A stretch of 64,000 nt of DNA. Source: Neoceratodus forsteri. Taxonomy: Eukaryota > Chordata > Ceratodontiformes > Ceratodontidae. The notes beneath the pieces are model-generated. The model was given only the letters and a program-made list of their open reading frames with translations. It made no database searches and was not told the DNA's origin. Within the stretch, counting starts at the first letter, position 1. The number at the start of each line of letters is the position of its first letter. Position numbers and translations under genes: made by a program. Positions 1 through 11,625 of the stretch are shown in pieces. The stretch is taken from NCBI GenBank assembly GCA_016271365.2, contig CM028129.1, positions 430,608,501 to 430,672,500 on the forward strand, read 5' to 3'.

Positions 1-240
1 GGACCCCAACACACTCGGTCCTGCAGCCTGCATAGCCGAGGGGTCCTGCCTCCTAAGGTCCCCATATCTGTGGTGGCACTGCTCACCAGTCTGTAGCACC
101 CTGTCCTCCTCTCCAGGCCCACTGCAACCCTGTCCCAATCCTGGGACCGTGGCTCCTGCAGGTCAGCCACACCAACAGCTGGGCTGCCAGTGGCTCCACC
201 AGGCCACCAGGTTGGCCATCTCAACATCACTCCAATTACA
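1..240 (-). pseudogene. Harbinger-associated second Myb/SANT-like gene, 5' exon remnant
   Basis: On the minus strand this matches the first exon of the better preserved gene at 59,510-59,760. Both contain a block reading roughly QCHH(R/H)YGDL, preceded by a tryptophan-rich W..VA.GLE..TG segment, which is the pattern of a Myb/SANT-like (trihelix type) DNA-binding domain. Several frameshifts break it and the window edge cuts the rest. In PIF/Harbinger transposons a Myb-like protein binds element ends and carries the nuclease to the nucleus; that role is family knowledge. The identification rests mainly on similarity to the second copy. Confidence 0.5.
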
Positions 241-1080
241 TGCTCATCGCATGCGACCCACAGAACCCACCATTGTGTCTGCACGGGCACTCTAATCACA
301 TGTACTGTGGCCTGCAAAGTGGGCACTTGAAATGTGCAGCACCTGATGTGCAACTGGGATACACGGATGATAGCCGCGCAGAACAGAGATGTGCATTAGG
401 CAAGCACAACAGAGGCCTATCACGCCAATACGCATCTGCAATGCTAGAAATTAAGGCGAGTACGGGTCATGGCTGGCGACCCATGTAGGTGCACCGCGTG
501 ATACCGCGCCGCAACGCGACACCAATCGCGGCATCAGCGCCGATGTGTGATCAGTGGCATGGCACATCTGACATGCTTGCACAATGAGGACGCTACAGCG
601 CATAAGGGCCGTATGACAGCGAGCTTATGGACGCATGCTCACTAGGGCAACGATGCACAGAGCAATACAGGGTGCTCGAGAGGCTACACATGACATTGAG
701 CCAGCTATGGCTTTATGGCAGGTGCGCATATCGCATCACTCATGCACCGGAGTGCACTGACAAATTGCTCTGGTGCATATGTATTGCACAAAGTGCAAAT
801 CTGCAATATTCAGCCAGCGTATGCAAATAGCCTCATGAGCCAATGCTCGGCACAGTCACGCACATTAGCATATCATTACACTTGCGCTGTTCCTCATTTG
901 CATAAGTTGAGCCATAAAGTGCCACAACACAGCATAGGTCACTGACAGGTATTGCAGCCATTGAGGTAAGAACCACTGCACTGGGTTGTGTAATGATATT
1001 GCTGTGCATGTTGTCAGTGCCGCACCGTTTCATGATGTGCTGCCATGCTGCTTATCAGGCCAACATCTGACTGTCCACAG
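241..1080. promoter_or_regulatory. Spacer between divergent Harbinger genes (putative bidirectional promoter)
   Basis: No credible ORF. The stretch lies between the minus-strand Myb-like exon and the plus-strand Myb-like exon, and corresponds to 59,760-60,540 in the right copy. A TATA-like cataaag at 913-919 aligns with TATAAAGG at 60,396-60,403. The octamer-like atgcaaat (about 820-828) and an AATATTCAGCC motif recur in both copies and in the foldback element near 49,070. Promoter activity is inferred from position and motif conservation only. Confidence 0.4.
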
Positions 1081-2960
1081 GTAGCAACATGTTGGAGATG
1101 GAGGAGCTGAAGAGCAGGGACCTGCACGGAAGTGCAGGCCCAACTTCACAAAAGATGAACAGCAGGACCTGCTCGAGGCCCTACCTTGACAGGGAGGGAC
1201 TGCTGAGTGGGGACACTGGTACCCTGCAGGACCATGCTACTGGGTAGGAGGAGGTGGCCATGTATGTGAACGTCCACGGTAGACACAACCACAGTGCACA
1301 GGACTGCTAGAAGAAGATGGGAACCGATCAGAGGAGCATTAAGAGAAGGTGGACTCCATCAGGACATCACACAGTAGGGACGGGCACCACTGCACCCGTG
1401 CTGTTGTTGGGTGAGAGCTAGTGGCAGCAACCACCAGCCGTGCAGCCATTGAGGGTGTCCCAGATGGTGGATTCCAGACGGGTGGCAGCCCATCACAGCA
1501 CTGTGAGTATGTAGGCATTGGCTGTGGGGTGGGTATGTGTGCATGCCAGCAGCATGCCAGCGTGACTGCAGCAGCAGTGATGCGTGCCCATGGTCAGTGT
1601 GGCGGTGCATGCCATGCATGGGGTCACCGTACATGGCATTGGCCATCTGTGTGCAGTGGGATTTACAGTATGGGCACTGTACTCTGTGCTGTGGGTCAGG
1701 ATCCAGGGGTGTGCAGTGCTGCATGGATGTCCATCAGTGCTACCTGCAATGCATGCGGTGGCACAGCCAGGGTCACAGTGGCCACAGGCAGCTGTACAAC
1801 ACACCACTGGTGGTGTGGCCCGTGGTGGGGCCAGGGCAGAGATGCAAGTATGTCAGCCATGTGGTGGTGCACCACTGTGTGCTGCAGCTACACACCATGG
1901 CTGGCCTGCCTTGTGCACTGCCTGTGGCATCACTGTCCTCATGTGTGGTGCTGTTCAGGCATCCCCTGGTGCGGGCCAGCACGGTGGTGGCACGCATGCC
2001 TCGATCGCATAGGACACAGCACTACATGCAGAATGCCACACTCAACACTGATAATGCTCTTTCTGTCTTTCAGTACCATCACACCTCAGGGGTGTATTGC
2101 AGGGCGTGAGCGATGATGTGGAACCTAAGGAGGCTGTGCCATCTACATCATCAGGCATCCGGGACACTGACTATCAGTGACATAGCAGTGTGGGGCTGCT
2201 TGAGTTCCTGAGTCTGGGTGATGATGACCCACTGACAGACCACCTACTACCAGATGCCCTACCGCTGCCTGTACTTGCAACACAGGAAGGTGCATCAGAC
2301 AGTGGTGATGACCTTACACACTGATCCTGGGTGGCATAGGCCTGGACACACCACGCAGGGTTGGAGGTGTACATAGGCAGCGGATGCTGCAGCGGTATCG
2401 GCATCCATGCAGGCACTACTTGACCATGGCCGCACAGTGGCATGTGGCACCGCTGCTATCGCTGACTGTAGATAGGGCGCTGGCATGGTCACTGTGCCGA
2501 GGGCTGGCCCAGCAGGCTGATGGTGTAGAGCAGTGGGCTGCAGTGGCCACTGTGGCAGCACACCACGGGGCTGCCGCTGGGCACCTGCACAATCCCCATC
2601 ACCTGTGTGGTCGCCTGTGCAGCATTCCCAGGTGAGGATGTTGCATGGCATGCTGCCACACCCCAGCAGATCAGTGTCAGCCCCATGATGTGCAAGGCAC
2701 CGACAGGCTGGGCGAGCACACCAGGCTGCTGCGGCATCCATGGACAACCAGGCAACGCTTGGAGCTGATATAGTGCACTGCGGGTGGAGGTGCATCAACT
2801 GGCCGAGCAAGGGGACATTGTATGTGCCCAGCTGATAGGTGAGCTCTGGCAGCTGTGGGAGGCCATGAGCACATCACTGGACTGCATTGCCGCGTACCAT
2901 CTCACTGGATTTACATCACTGGCATTCACTGGGTGCGCAGGATGTGAAGGACTCTGTAGT
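1081..2960 (+). pseudogene. Harbinger Myb/SANT-like DNA-binding protein, degenerate
   Basis: The first exon starts after a clear splice acceptor (ctgtccacag, ending at 1,080). It encodes a shifted block reading RPNFTKDEQQDLLEALP, followed by a region like KKMGTDQRSIKRRW. This is the helix pattern of Myb/SANT-like proteins that accompany Harbinger nucleases (NAIF1/MYPOP-like domain). A second acceptor with a pyrimidine tract (tctttctgtctttcag) ends near 2,073 and precedes an acidic stretch (GDDVEP..., then SLGDDDPLTDHLLPDALPLP). A C-terminal block near 2,790-2,900 (VEVHQLAEQGDIVCAQLIGE) resembles the amphipathic tail of these proteins. Stops at several points show that it is dead. It is homologous to 60,540-61,960. 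Confidence 0.6.
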
Positions 2961-3770
2961 GCAATATCAACACCACGGTCACGGCAACTGTTTACCCCTG
3001 CATGGCTGATGCTGTGCTCTGACATGCCCATCCCTGTCACACCTGGCAGTGATCTCTTTGTTGGTTTCTACCATCCGTGAGGACTCTGCCATGGTCTCAG
3101 GCCTCTACACCCACAAGCGTGTTGGTAACACCTCCTGTGGCTGTTGAGCAGCCAGTGCCTGCCACACAGCCTGGGCGTGGCCTCCCATATGGCGGCCATG
3201 GTGCCGCATGGTAGGCCTGCTGGGTGTGTTGCCCCATCCTGCTATCTGCTGCTATTGGCTGGTGCACACTTGGCTGGGTGCGCCCAAGTGTGCGTGCCAT
3301 CATGTGCGTGTGGTGTGTGGCACGTTCTCCATGTGTGCATGCAGTGCTGCTGGACCTTCTGGCATTGGCATGATAAGAGCAGCACTGTGCCGGCCTTGCC
3401 TGTGTGCCAGTGCATACACTGTGATCCATGCCACATCCTGCTGTACTGGTGTGTGTGTTGCCACTTTGCCCACTACTCCTGACTGTACCACCCACATGCC
3501 CCACTGTGCCCTGATGTACGATGTGTGATGTGATGTTGGTGCATGTGCAGGGCAGGGTACAGCCACCTTTGGCCATCAGCACAGGGCCTGACATGTGTCG
3601 TGTGCCCGTGCCTGTCCACTGTGGTGTGGGTATGTGGCTGTGTGTCTGTGTGTGTTCCTCTGCATGCTGTGTGTGTGCCCAGGTCCCTGCATGCATCCTG
3701 TGTGGCCATGTGCCTCTATCTGTGTGTGTGTGCTGTTCAGTGCATGCACAGCTGTCATGTCTGGTACTCA
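2961..3770. other. Harbinger internal non-coding region, TG-rich
   Basis: Rich in tg/gtgtgtg and tgcatg; long open frames on both strands are low-complexity shadows. It lies between the 3' ends of the convergent Myb-like and nuclease genes and corresponds to 61,960-62,493 in the right copy. No RNA gene or further domain recognised. Confidence 0.5.
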
Positions 3771-5175
3771 CCTGCAGTTACCATAGTGCTCCTCTATGAT
3801 GGTGTCACGGTGCCTCCTGATACGGGCTGCCAACCTGGGGTCCCTCCTCTGCATGGGTGGCTGCATACCCCATCCGGCTTGTCCTCCCATCCTCATCGCT
3901 GCTGTTGCCCCTCATCCACCTGGACAGCTATCCCATGGTCAATGGCCATGTTGTGCAGCATGCAGCAGGCCAGGAATAGGCCACAGGTTTTTCAGGGCTG
4001 TACTGTAGGGCACCACCAGACCTATCTAGGCAATGGAATCACATCTTGAGCATGCTGAAGACTTGCTCAATGATGGTGCGTTGCGATGTGTGCCTCATTA
4101 TAACGCTCCTCCGCAGCATTGGTTGGGTGCCGGATGGGGGTGAGCAGCCAGGGTCGAGGGGTATGCACTGCCACCTGTGGAGGTAACACACATACTGGTT
4201 AGCACGTAGCATTGTATATTCCCATGTCCTCCCCTATGCTGCATACGGCCGCCCACATCCCCTCCATGTGTGCCTTGGGCCTGTCCCCACATGGCCACTC
4301 TGTCACCATGTCACATGATGTGCTCCTAGCAGGCACCCTGTGGGGATCTCTCCACATTCAAATCACTGGCACAGGATGGAGTGGTGTCAGATGAATGCAT
4401 CATGTGTCTCCCAGGATGTGTGGTGCACACATGATGATATGCCCAGTGGCATTGCAAACCACCTGGCAGTTGACAGGGGTAGCCCTTTTGTTGATGTAGA
4501 TAGCCCTCCTGGGCCAGGTGGTGTGCATACGGCCACATGAGTGCAGTCAATGGTCTCAATCATGCCGGGCATATGTGCTACCCTGTGGAATTCCTGCATG
4601 TTTGCTGTACGCCTGCCTATGTGCTTGGGAATCTTATGTACTCCAAAGCATGTGGCAGCAGGGCATTGAGGAACTGTTTGAGGAAGCATGACGGGCCGAC
4701 TGGGATATGTCAGTGGTTGCCCCACTGGTGTCTGGAAGGTACCCGTGGTGAGCAGGCACATTGCTGCTGTCACCTTTGTCTCCACCATCATGGCATGACT
4801 CCTTTTGGTGGGTGCCTGCATCTCGTCATGGCACAGCTCACAGAGCTGCCTCAGAATTGCTCTGTTCAGATGCTACTGGCCCACGATCTCTGTGTCCCCA
4901 GAGTCCTCGAACGTGAGGTGGGTACGGTACTGTCTGTGTTGGGCATACCGCCGACGGGTCCTTCCTCTGCCATGATGTTGTTCCTCCCTCCTCCTCACAC
5001 TCATCATTACCTGTTTCATCAGAAATGGGCCTGCATCCATGTCTATGTCCTGCAATGGCTTGTGCATCTGCTGTGTGTGTTTGAGCCTCCTTTCATATGC
5101 TCCAATTCTGTGAGGAGCATTCTCTGACTTGCTCCTCATTTGTGCTGTGTTTTTAAGTCTGAATGACCATTGCAC
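3771..5175 (-). pseudogene. HARBI1-type Harbinger transposase (DDE nuclease), left copy
   Basis: Convergent with the Myb-like gene. The N-terminal part carries DTEIVGQY, LRQLCELCHDEM and a basic tract. The core retains MPGMIETIDCTHVAV, where D (codon 4,546-4,548) is the first catalytic aspartate of the DDE triad; the usual IDGTH glycine is cysteine. THDAFI near 4,390 holds the second acidic position. After an intron, the last exon (3,771-4,174) starts at an acceptor (acctccacag) and contains GGSAYP..., then a shifted segment ending IIEQVFSMLK with the third acidic residue. It ends at a good donor (CAG|GTGAGT), so a further small exon may follow. Frameshifts and stops make it inactive. The exon structure matches 62,494-63,713. 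Confidence 0.8.
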
Positions 5176-5395
5176 AGCTTATTCATAGGCCTCCCCCCAT
5201 GTACCTGTGCCACACATTACGTTTACGCATCAGCGCAATGGATATTATGCTGCACATTCACGCTGGTTGAATATGGCTCTGGGCTTTTGAGGTTGCACAT
5301 GCACAACTCGGTTGCGCATGTCAACTCCTCTGAATATCTGGCCCTGTATATGTTGTTCTGCTATCAGAGAATGTGCCACGTCTCGGAAGTCCTGG
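5176..5395. repeat. Harbinger right terminal region (left copy)
   Basis: Non-coding end of the left Harbinger. Read inward from about 5,350 on the minus strand it begins gggccagatattcagagg and then a (g)ttgacatgcgcaac motif. This resembles the start of the right copy (gatattcaaaggttgcgc, about 57,797) and the left edge of the foldback element (gatattcaaagggttgtgc, about 48,914). I take this as the terminal inverted repeat. The exact last base and the target duplication cannot be fixed because the other end lies outside the window. Confidence 0.45.
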
Positions 5396-5760
5396 GATGG
5401 AGGAATATTTAATATCAATCAATTTGTTAACTGTGACACCACTTTCATTATCTATTTATCTACTTGTAAATGTGGGTCGTTCTATGTTGGAAAGACTAAA
5501 GAAAGGATGAAGGAGAGGGTGGGGAACATATGCAAACCATAAAAATGGCAACTAGGATTATGTGTGGCAGTACACAAGTTGAATGCAGTAAACATGGATG
5601 AACAAGAATTGAAATTTGTTGGAACAGAACAGGTAACAATGGGCCAAGAGGGAGTGGACAGGAGGGTCTCCTTAGCAGGAGAGAGCTATTTTGGATATAC
5701 ACCTTAGGAGCATACAAAGAAAAGGACTAAATGAGCACATTAAATCAAGCCATTCTTGAA
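5391..5760 (+). pseudogene. Penelope-like element, GIY-YIG endonuclease C-terminal remnant
   Basis: The plus frame reads TFIIYLSTCKCGSFYVGKTK followed by ERMKERVGN. This is the GIY-YIG core as found in Penelope-like retroelements (usual form IYLxxCpCGxxYVGKTxRxxxxR). Downstream frames give LKFVGTEQV and, after a shift, RKGLNEH, matching the conserved tail (GLNE) of these endonucleases. Only the last part of the element is present. It starts where the Harbinger terminal region ends, so the Harbinger probably inserted beside or into it. Confidence 0.7.
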
Positions 5761-6359
5761 AGATGGATGCCGATGTTCATTCATAATTCTCTCTTTCTTT
5801 TAGGTCCAGTAAATGTAATCTGATTTTTGTGCACAAAGTAGCATGCCTATCTTCTATTTTCTTCAGTGCTGTCTCTGTCATCAGTACTTGGCCATAATGT
5901 AAGTAATTTTGTCTTCGACCCTTTTGAAGTGGTCCAGTAAAGACAGTATGTAAAGACATTTAGTATAGTAAGCCCCACTTCCTCTTTCTTTCCCCAAACC
6001 CTCCCCTCCGCACCCTCCATAGTACCACATCCATTGTATTGGTGAATCCAGCGTATTAACTGTGCCCTCCATAGAGAGTTCTGTAACATGTTAGTACACC
6101 CTTCATACCCTTTTTAATAGAATAAGTGGTAGCCATCCTCTGAATTTCTGGTGCCACTCTAGCAACAAATTTTCCTTTTAAACTAAATATAATTTCCATT
6201 ATTTCCTTCCTTTGCCTTTTGTAAATAACTTACAAGTAGAATGTAAGGAACAATAGTTCCAGCAATCACTTGCAGAAAAGATTATTGGAAAAAGAGGTCA
6301 ATTAGTGAAGAGATCCTTTAAATATGTCCTCCTGTTTGAGACCTATAGCACTTTTTAAA
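5761..6359. other. Unassigned non-coding stretch
   Basis: No coding or RNA signal that I can support. It may be the 3' tail of the Penelope remnant upstream, but nothing in the sequence proves that. Confidence 0.35.
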
Positions 6360-6599
6360 CATTAGAAACAGAAATTGTCAGCAGATACAGACTGCTAGGC
6401 CCATCCAGTCTGCCCATGGCCTATACATTGTATGTGGCCACTGACCCTATGCGATCAATGGCTTTTCATCACTACCTCCCTCTCAAGCTTCCCTTGTGCC
6501 TCTCCCAGGCATAATTAAACCCCTACACTGTGCTTGCCCCCACTACCTCCTGTGGCAGACTATTCCTCGCATCGACTGCCCTTTCAGTGTAGAAAACAT

Positions 6600-9430
6600 C
6601 CTCACATTACCTCTTAATCTACCCCTTCCAATTTCATATTGTGCCCCTTGTTCTAGTACTTTTTCTACACTAGAAAAGGTCCCCCACCTGCACCTTGTTT
6701 ATGCCCTTGAGGTACTTGAAAGTTTCAATCATGTCCCCCGCTGTCTCCTCTCCTCCAGTGAATACATACTGAAGTCTCTTAGTCTCTTCTCCTATGTTTT
6801 GTGGTGCAAGCCCTGCACCATCTTTGTTGCTCTTATCTGGATAGTCTCCACCTTATCTATGTCCCTGCGCAGGTGTGCTCCAGAACTGCACGCAGTACCC
6901 AGGTGAGGCCTTAGCAATGTTTTATGCAATGGCATCACCACCTCCCACCTCCTGATAGTGATACCCCTGCCTATGCACCCTGCATATCACTAGCCCTCCC
7001 TGCCACATTTGTGCACTGCTTTGATGCTTTAAGGTAATCAGAGATGATAACCCCTAGGTCCTGTTCCTCTTTGGTCACAGTCAGTTCCTCCTCCAACCTG
7101 TAGCTCTCTCCAGGATTCTCTCTACCCAGATGTATTATTTTGCACTTCTTTGCATCGAACCTCAGTTGCCACATCTCCAACCATCTTTCAAGCTTCTCCA
7201 GGTCCCTCTTCATTTCTGCACCCTTCTGGAGTATCCACCTATTACAGATCTTGGTGTCATCTGCAAACAGGCAGACCTTTCCTTCCAGCCCTCTGCAATG
7301 TCACTAATGAAGACATTGAACAGGACTGGTCCTAGTACTGATCCCTGTGGTACCCCACTGGTCATCCCCTCCCGAGATTGTACCCCATTTACCACCACCC
7401 TCTCTCCTGTCTGTTAACCACTTCCTTGCCCATTTTACCACCTTGTCTCCCTATGCCCAAACTACCCATCTTGTTAATCAGTCTTCTATGTGGGATGGTG
7501 TTGGAGCTTTGTTGAAATCAAGGTAGGTGACATCTACTGCCCTCCCTGATTTACTTCCTTAGTCACCCAATCAAAAATCTATTAGATTCATTTGACATGA
7601 CCTTCCTGCTGTGAATCCATGTTGCCTCAGATCCTGAGCACTGCTGGATTCCAGACGTGTCACTATCCTTTCTTTCAGCAGTGTCTCCATGATCTTTCCC
7701 ACCACTGAGGTGAGGCTGACTGGCCTGTAGTTCCCCACCTCTGCTTACTGCCGCTTTGTGCAGGAGGACTACATGTGCCCTCCTCCAGTCCTCTGTGTTG
7801 AGTGACTGTGTACATGGCTGCCAGAGGGCTGCTAATTCTCTTCTCAGCTCCCTTAATATCCTCGGGTGGATGCCGTCTCCACCATGACCATATCCACCTT
7901 CAGCTTTGTGAGTTCTTCCAGAACTCTCTCCACTGTGAATGGACTGGTGTCCACTTTCCCCCATTGCCTCTGCAACCCAACTGTGGTCTTGACCCTCCTC
8001 CTTAGTGAATGCCGAGCAGAGGTATTTGTTCAGTATTTCTGCCTTGTCCAGATCCCTCCTTACACTCTCCTTCTCCCTTGGAGCCTCACAACACACACAC
8101 ACACCCTCCCGGTTTTCTTCCTTCACTGGTGTAACTATAAAATGCCTTATCCCTTTGTTTACAGACCATGCTAAACCATGTTCTGTCTGTGCCTTCACCC
8201 TCCCAACAGCCTTCCCTGCTTCTCTTAGACATTCAAGGTACACACCGCCTTGTCCTCCTCTCTTTGGCTCCCCTTATATTTCCTGAAACTCAGCCTTTTA
8301 CACCTGAATTTGTCCCCACCTCTTTAGACAGCCATAGTGGTTTCCTCCTTTTTTTCCCTTTAAACACCATCCTAATGCATAGGTTTGTTATGTCCACTCT
8401 GTCTCCTTCCAGTTTCTCCCATTGTTTCTCCACCCCTCTATTACCCTACCCTTCCCCAGGACTGCTAGTCTACATCTACTCATTTCAGTGAAATCCTCCC
8501 TCCTGAAATTTAATACTCTTGCCCTTGTGTGGCTTAATCAAGTCCATGGGCCCGATTCCAGAACACGGTACACCTGGCACAAGGCAATTTATGCCAGACC
8601 CTATGGCGTAAATTGCACCTGGTGCCATCGCTTTCAACAAGTCGTGATTCCAGGTGTCGACTGCACCATGCCATATGTGGGTTGCGCCAAAGGTGGCTCC
8701 ACCACCCACTATGCCTGCAAGCCACAGTGGCATGGCTGCCATGGTGGGTTGCTATGGCATCCTGCTAGTTGCACCATGTATCTTGTAATTGGGCCTATGT
8801 CTCCATGCTGAACCACACTATGTGGTGGTCACTGGACCCCAACTGCCCTTCCACCTGTATTTCTTTGACTCTGTTCCCAATGGTCCATACCAGGTCCAGA
8901 ATTGACTTGTCCCTGGTTGGCTCATGCACCAGCTGCCTGAGTTCAACCCCTGCAGGGATTCTAGGATGGCTGTGCTTCTGGCTGGAAGCAGTCACATGGT
9001 TGGCCCAATCCACATCTGGCATATTGAAATCCCCCAGTAGTAGAATTTAACCTTAGCTGCCATGTTGTGTATGTTCCACTAGTTCCCTGTCTATGTCCTC
9101 CCTCTTGCCAGAGGTCTGTAGATCACCCCTGTGCGTATTGCTGTTCCATTCCCTGGCTCCAGGGTGACCCACATTACCTCGGCCTCCCATGTCTTCCCTG
9201 AATTTCTGTAGCCTTCATACCATCTCTGAGGTACACGGCCACTCCCCACCCTTTTTACCCTCCCTGTCCCTCCTAAACAATGTATAGCCTGGTAAACTGA
9301 TTTCTCAGCCATAATTAGCAGAGTACCATGTCTCTGTTATTGCTGCTATGTCAAGGTCTGCATCTGCCAACAAGGCCTCCAAGTGTAGAACCTTATTTCC
9401 AAGGCTATGGGCATTAGTTACTGTAGCATG
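6600..9430 (-). pseudogene. CR1-type LINE ORF2: endonuclease and reverse transcriptase
   Basis: Endonuclease motifs in order: DLDIAAITETW (9,357-9,325), LLLGDFNMPDVDWANH (about 9,043-8,998), then LGSSDHHIV (about 8,830). The reverse transcriptase starts within the 8,243-7,563 frame (GIHPRILRELRRELAAL) and has [20 protein letters not shown] at about 7,350-7,290, the conserved block upstream of the catalytic DD. The following FADDTKI block is present in a shifted frame. Beyond it are WLEMWQLRFDAKKCKIIHLG and the C-terminal LRRDIDKVE..ATKMVQGL region. The protein nicks target DNA and primes reverse transcription there (family knowledge). Dead copy. Confidence 0.8.
8548..8796. mobile_element. MITE inside the CR1 endonuclease region
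   Basis: A block of about 249 bp bounded by gggcccgattcc on the left and the inverse of aggcccaattac on the right. Removing it rejoins LINE sequence (…aagtccat / atgtctcc…) with a 2-3 bp duplication (AT or ATG). No coding capacity. The GGGCC(N)GATT ends resemble the terminal region of the Harbinger copies, whose superfamily makes 3-bp duplications, so mobilisation by a Harbinger transposase is a reasonable inference. Confidence 0.65.
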
Positions 9431-9639
9431 ATCTTCCATGTTTTACAACCTACCCTCCCTCTGCTGTTGTTCTCCCTCTCCAGCATCTTTCCCCACCCGG
9501 TTTCCTTTCCTTTGTGCTCTTACCCCCCTCCCATATCCTCATTATACATTCTTCTGCCTGCCCTCCCTGCCTGCTTAAGCTGTTCCTGTAGTCAACTTAT
9601 GTTCCTGCATGTTTCCATGGGGAGGGTGTTCTAAGCCTC

Positions 9640-10883
9640 CTGACCCTGCTGGTTACCCCCGACGGCCAGTTTAGAATGCTCACTGCTGAAGCATTTGAAC
9701 TTCTCACTAAGGACCAGATCCCTTCTTGGACAGATGCAGGCTGTCCTCCTATATAAGCTTGCATCTGCTTAGGTCAGGCCCCAGTCCCTATGAAGCCAAA
9801 ACCCTCCCTTCCAAACCAATCCTTCAACCAGAAATTGAAGGTACAGATGTAAGTGCCCTAGCTTCTCCTGTGCCCTGGACAGGTAGCACCTCTGAGAATG
9901 AGGCGAAGCATGCTATCTGTTTCAGGTTTATCCCCAGCTTCCTGAAATCCTCCTGGACTCTCACTAACTCCACCCTTCTCCTGGCCAGGTCATTGGTCCC
10001 CAGGTATACAATGACATCCAGCTGCTCCCTCCAGCTATTGCCCTAGCAATCCTATGTATCTGCTTCCCAACCCTCCATGCAGTGCTTCCCGGGAGGCACT
10101 TGACCTTCATCTCTCCTCTACTAGGTGTCCCTAACTCCACTTCCCAGACAATAGAGCCACATGGATCCGCCACTGGTCGCGACAAAATTTTTGTCGAATG
10201 ACCAGACAGCAAAACCGGCAGATCAACCTCATTTTGCAGTTGGCTGCAATTTCATATTAAAGCAAGTGTTTTCTTTGGGGGCTTTGTCCCTGAACCCTTC
10301 CACTTAGGATTGTCAACTCCAAATCAGAGCTGATTTGGGAGGGTGCGGACCTCCAACAGACAGTGCCGGGTTCCAGTGGGTTCCCTACAGTGATGTGGTA
10401 CTGTTGTCACTGTAGAGGACCTCACTGTCGAAATGTCACTGACAGTGTGATATACCAACCTGACTAGGAGAAGCTTCCCTCTTCTGGGGTCCCCTGCTTC
10501 CCTTCCTGGGGCTTCATCCGAGGACCCTGCCATCCTCCCGTCCCAACCTCGGTTCCTGAGTGGGGCTTTCCCATTCCTCCAAAACAGTGTAGGAGTTACT
10601 AAGTGAGACTGGTTGGGGATGTGTTTTGAATCCCTCCATCACCCTCCCTGAGCCCACCATAGTCCAGTAACTCCTCTTCCTGGGCATCCTTTGAGGTACA
10701 CATTGTGGACCGGTGGTCTCTGGGTCGGGTGGATGCCAGCTTCAACTTGGCCAACTCTGCTTGGAGACAGGCAACCTCCTCCCTCAGCCCAGAGAGGTGC
10801 TGCAGACAAGGAGCATCACAGCCTTCAGAATGTCTCCTGAAGACAGCTGCTCCAAAACTTATGCTCTGCACCACTCCCATCAT
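9640..10883 (-). pseudogene. CR1-type LINE ORF1: coiled coil plus SGNH hydrolase
   Basis: The N-terminal part (10,883-10,599) reads LREEVACLQAELAKLKLA, a leucine-zipper-like coiled coil typical of CR1 ORF1. The C-terminal part keeps VKCLPGSTAWRVGKQI and, in a shifted frame near 9,970-10,015, VIVYLGTNDLARRRVE. The GTND is the conserved block of the SGNH esterase/lipase fold found in CR1 ORF1 proteins. A tail like LHLSKKGSGP follows. ORF1 proteins bind RNA or membranes in these elements; the exact role of the esterase is not settled. Broken by several frameshifts. Confidence 0.7.
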
Positions 10884-11136
10884 GTATGTTTCCTCCTCAA
10901 TCTACTGCCTGCTAAAGACAGCTGTTTGTTATCTCCCAAATATTTGTATTTTTCTTTTGTTTTTGTTATATTTTCTCTCTTTGCTCTTTGGGTATGGGAC
11001 CCACCCTATAAATGTAGGTCGAGCCCTGGTGTGAGTGGGTTGCTGGGTGGGAGGGTGGGACTACACCAGTGCTGTGTCCAAAACAATCAGCCAAAGAGTC
11101 CTCTGGCAGTGGTTTTCACTTTACTCACTGTGGGTC

Positions 11137-11625
11137 AGACACAGCCAGTTACAAACACACAGTCACAAACTTACCAGCTAGAATCTCTCAGTCCTGCCCA
11201 AACTATATGGAGAAGCACACTGAAATGGCAGTTAAGAAAATACCTCAAATTCAATTACAAACACACAGTCACAAACTTACCAGATAGAATTCCTCAATCC
11301 TGCCAAACTAAATGGAGAAGCACGCTGAAATGGCAGTTAAGAAAAACTCACATTCAGACTACACTAATCCCTGTAATATGTTGCCTGCACTTAAAGTCCA
11401 GACACAGCCAATTACAAACACACAGTCACAAACTTATCAGCTAGAATCCCTCAATCCTGCCCAAACTAAATGGACATACACACTGAACTGGCAGTTAAGA
11501 AAAGAGCTCAAATTCAATTACAAACACACAGTCAAAATTTACCAGCTAGAATCCCTCAATCCTGCCCAAACTAAATGGAGAAGCACACTAAACATTATTT
11601 TTAAGAAGCACTTAGCACTTGTATA
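11137..11625. repeat. 106-bp tandem repeats upstream of the CR1-type LINE
   Basis: The motif acaaacacacagtcacaaac begins at 11,151, 11,257 and 11,414, with a fourth start at 11,520. Spacing is 106, 157 and 106 bp, so two 106-bp pairs form a higher-order unit of about 263 bp. The units also share tagaatc(c/t)ctcaatcctgcc and aactaaatggagaagcacactgaaatggcagttaaga. The array lies just upstream of LINE ORF1, where tandem monomers of a 5' UTR promoter would be expected; that role is an inference. Confidence 0.75.

Larger units (their letters stand above)
6360..11100 (-). mobile_element. Near full-length CR1-type LINE (non-LTR retrotransposon)
   Basis: Minus-strand order from 5' (right) to 3' (left): ORF1 (10,883-9,640), apurinic-type endonuclease (about 9,430-8,485), reverse transcriptase (about 8,243-6,600), and a 3' end near 6,360 carrying the ggcccatccagtctgccca block. 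The same 3' sequence ends the LINE fragment at 39,986. ORF1 with a coiled coil plus SGNH hydrolase, followed by EN-RT, is the CR1-clade arrangement. Many frameshifts and stops are present. A MITE interrupts it at 8,548-8,796. The 5' boundary is uncertain; it may extend through the 106-bp repeats to about 11,630. Confidence 0.8.

Noticed and set aside
1359..2116. Long overlapping ORFs on both strands (up to 231 codons).
   Set aside because: Cysteine/histidine/tryptophan-rich low-complexity translations of TG/CA-rich transposon DNA; no domain, and the Myb-like signal is in other, broken frames.
3097..4049. ORFs of 224 (-) and 168 (+) codons.
   Set aside because: Translations of a tgtgtg/cacaca-rich spacer; the equivalent region of the second Harbinger copy does not keep these frames.
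8005..8491. Plus-strand ORFs opposite the CR1-type LINE.
   Set aside because: Shadows of the LINE ORF2 on the minus strand; serine/proline/leucine-rich with no domain.
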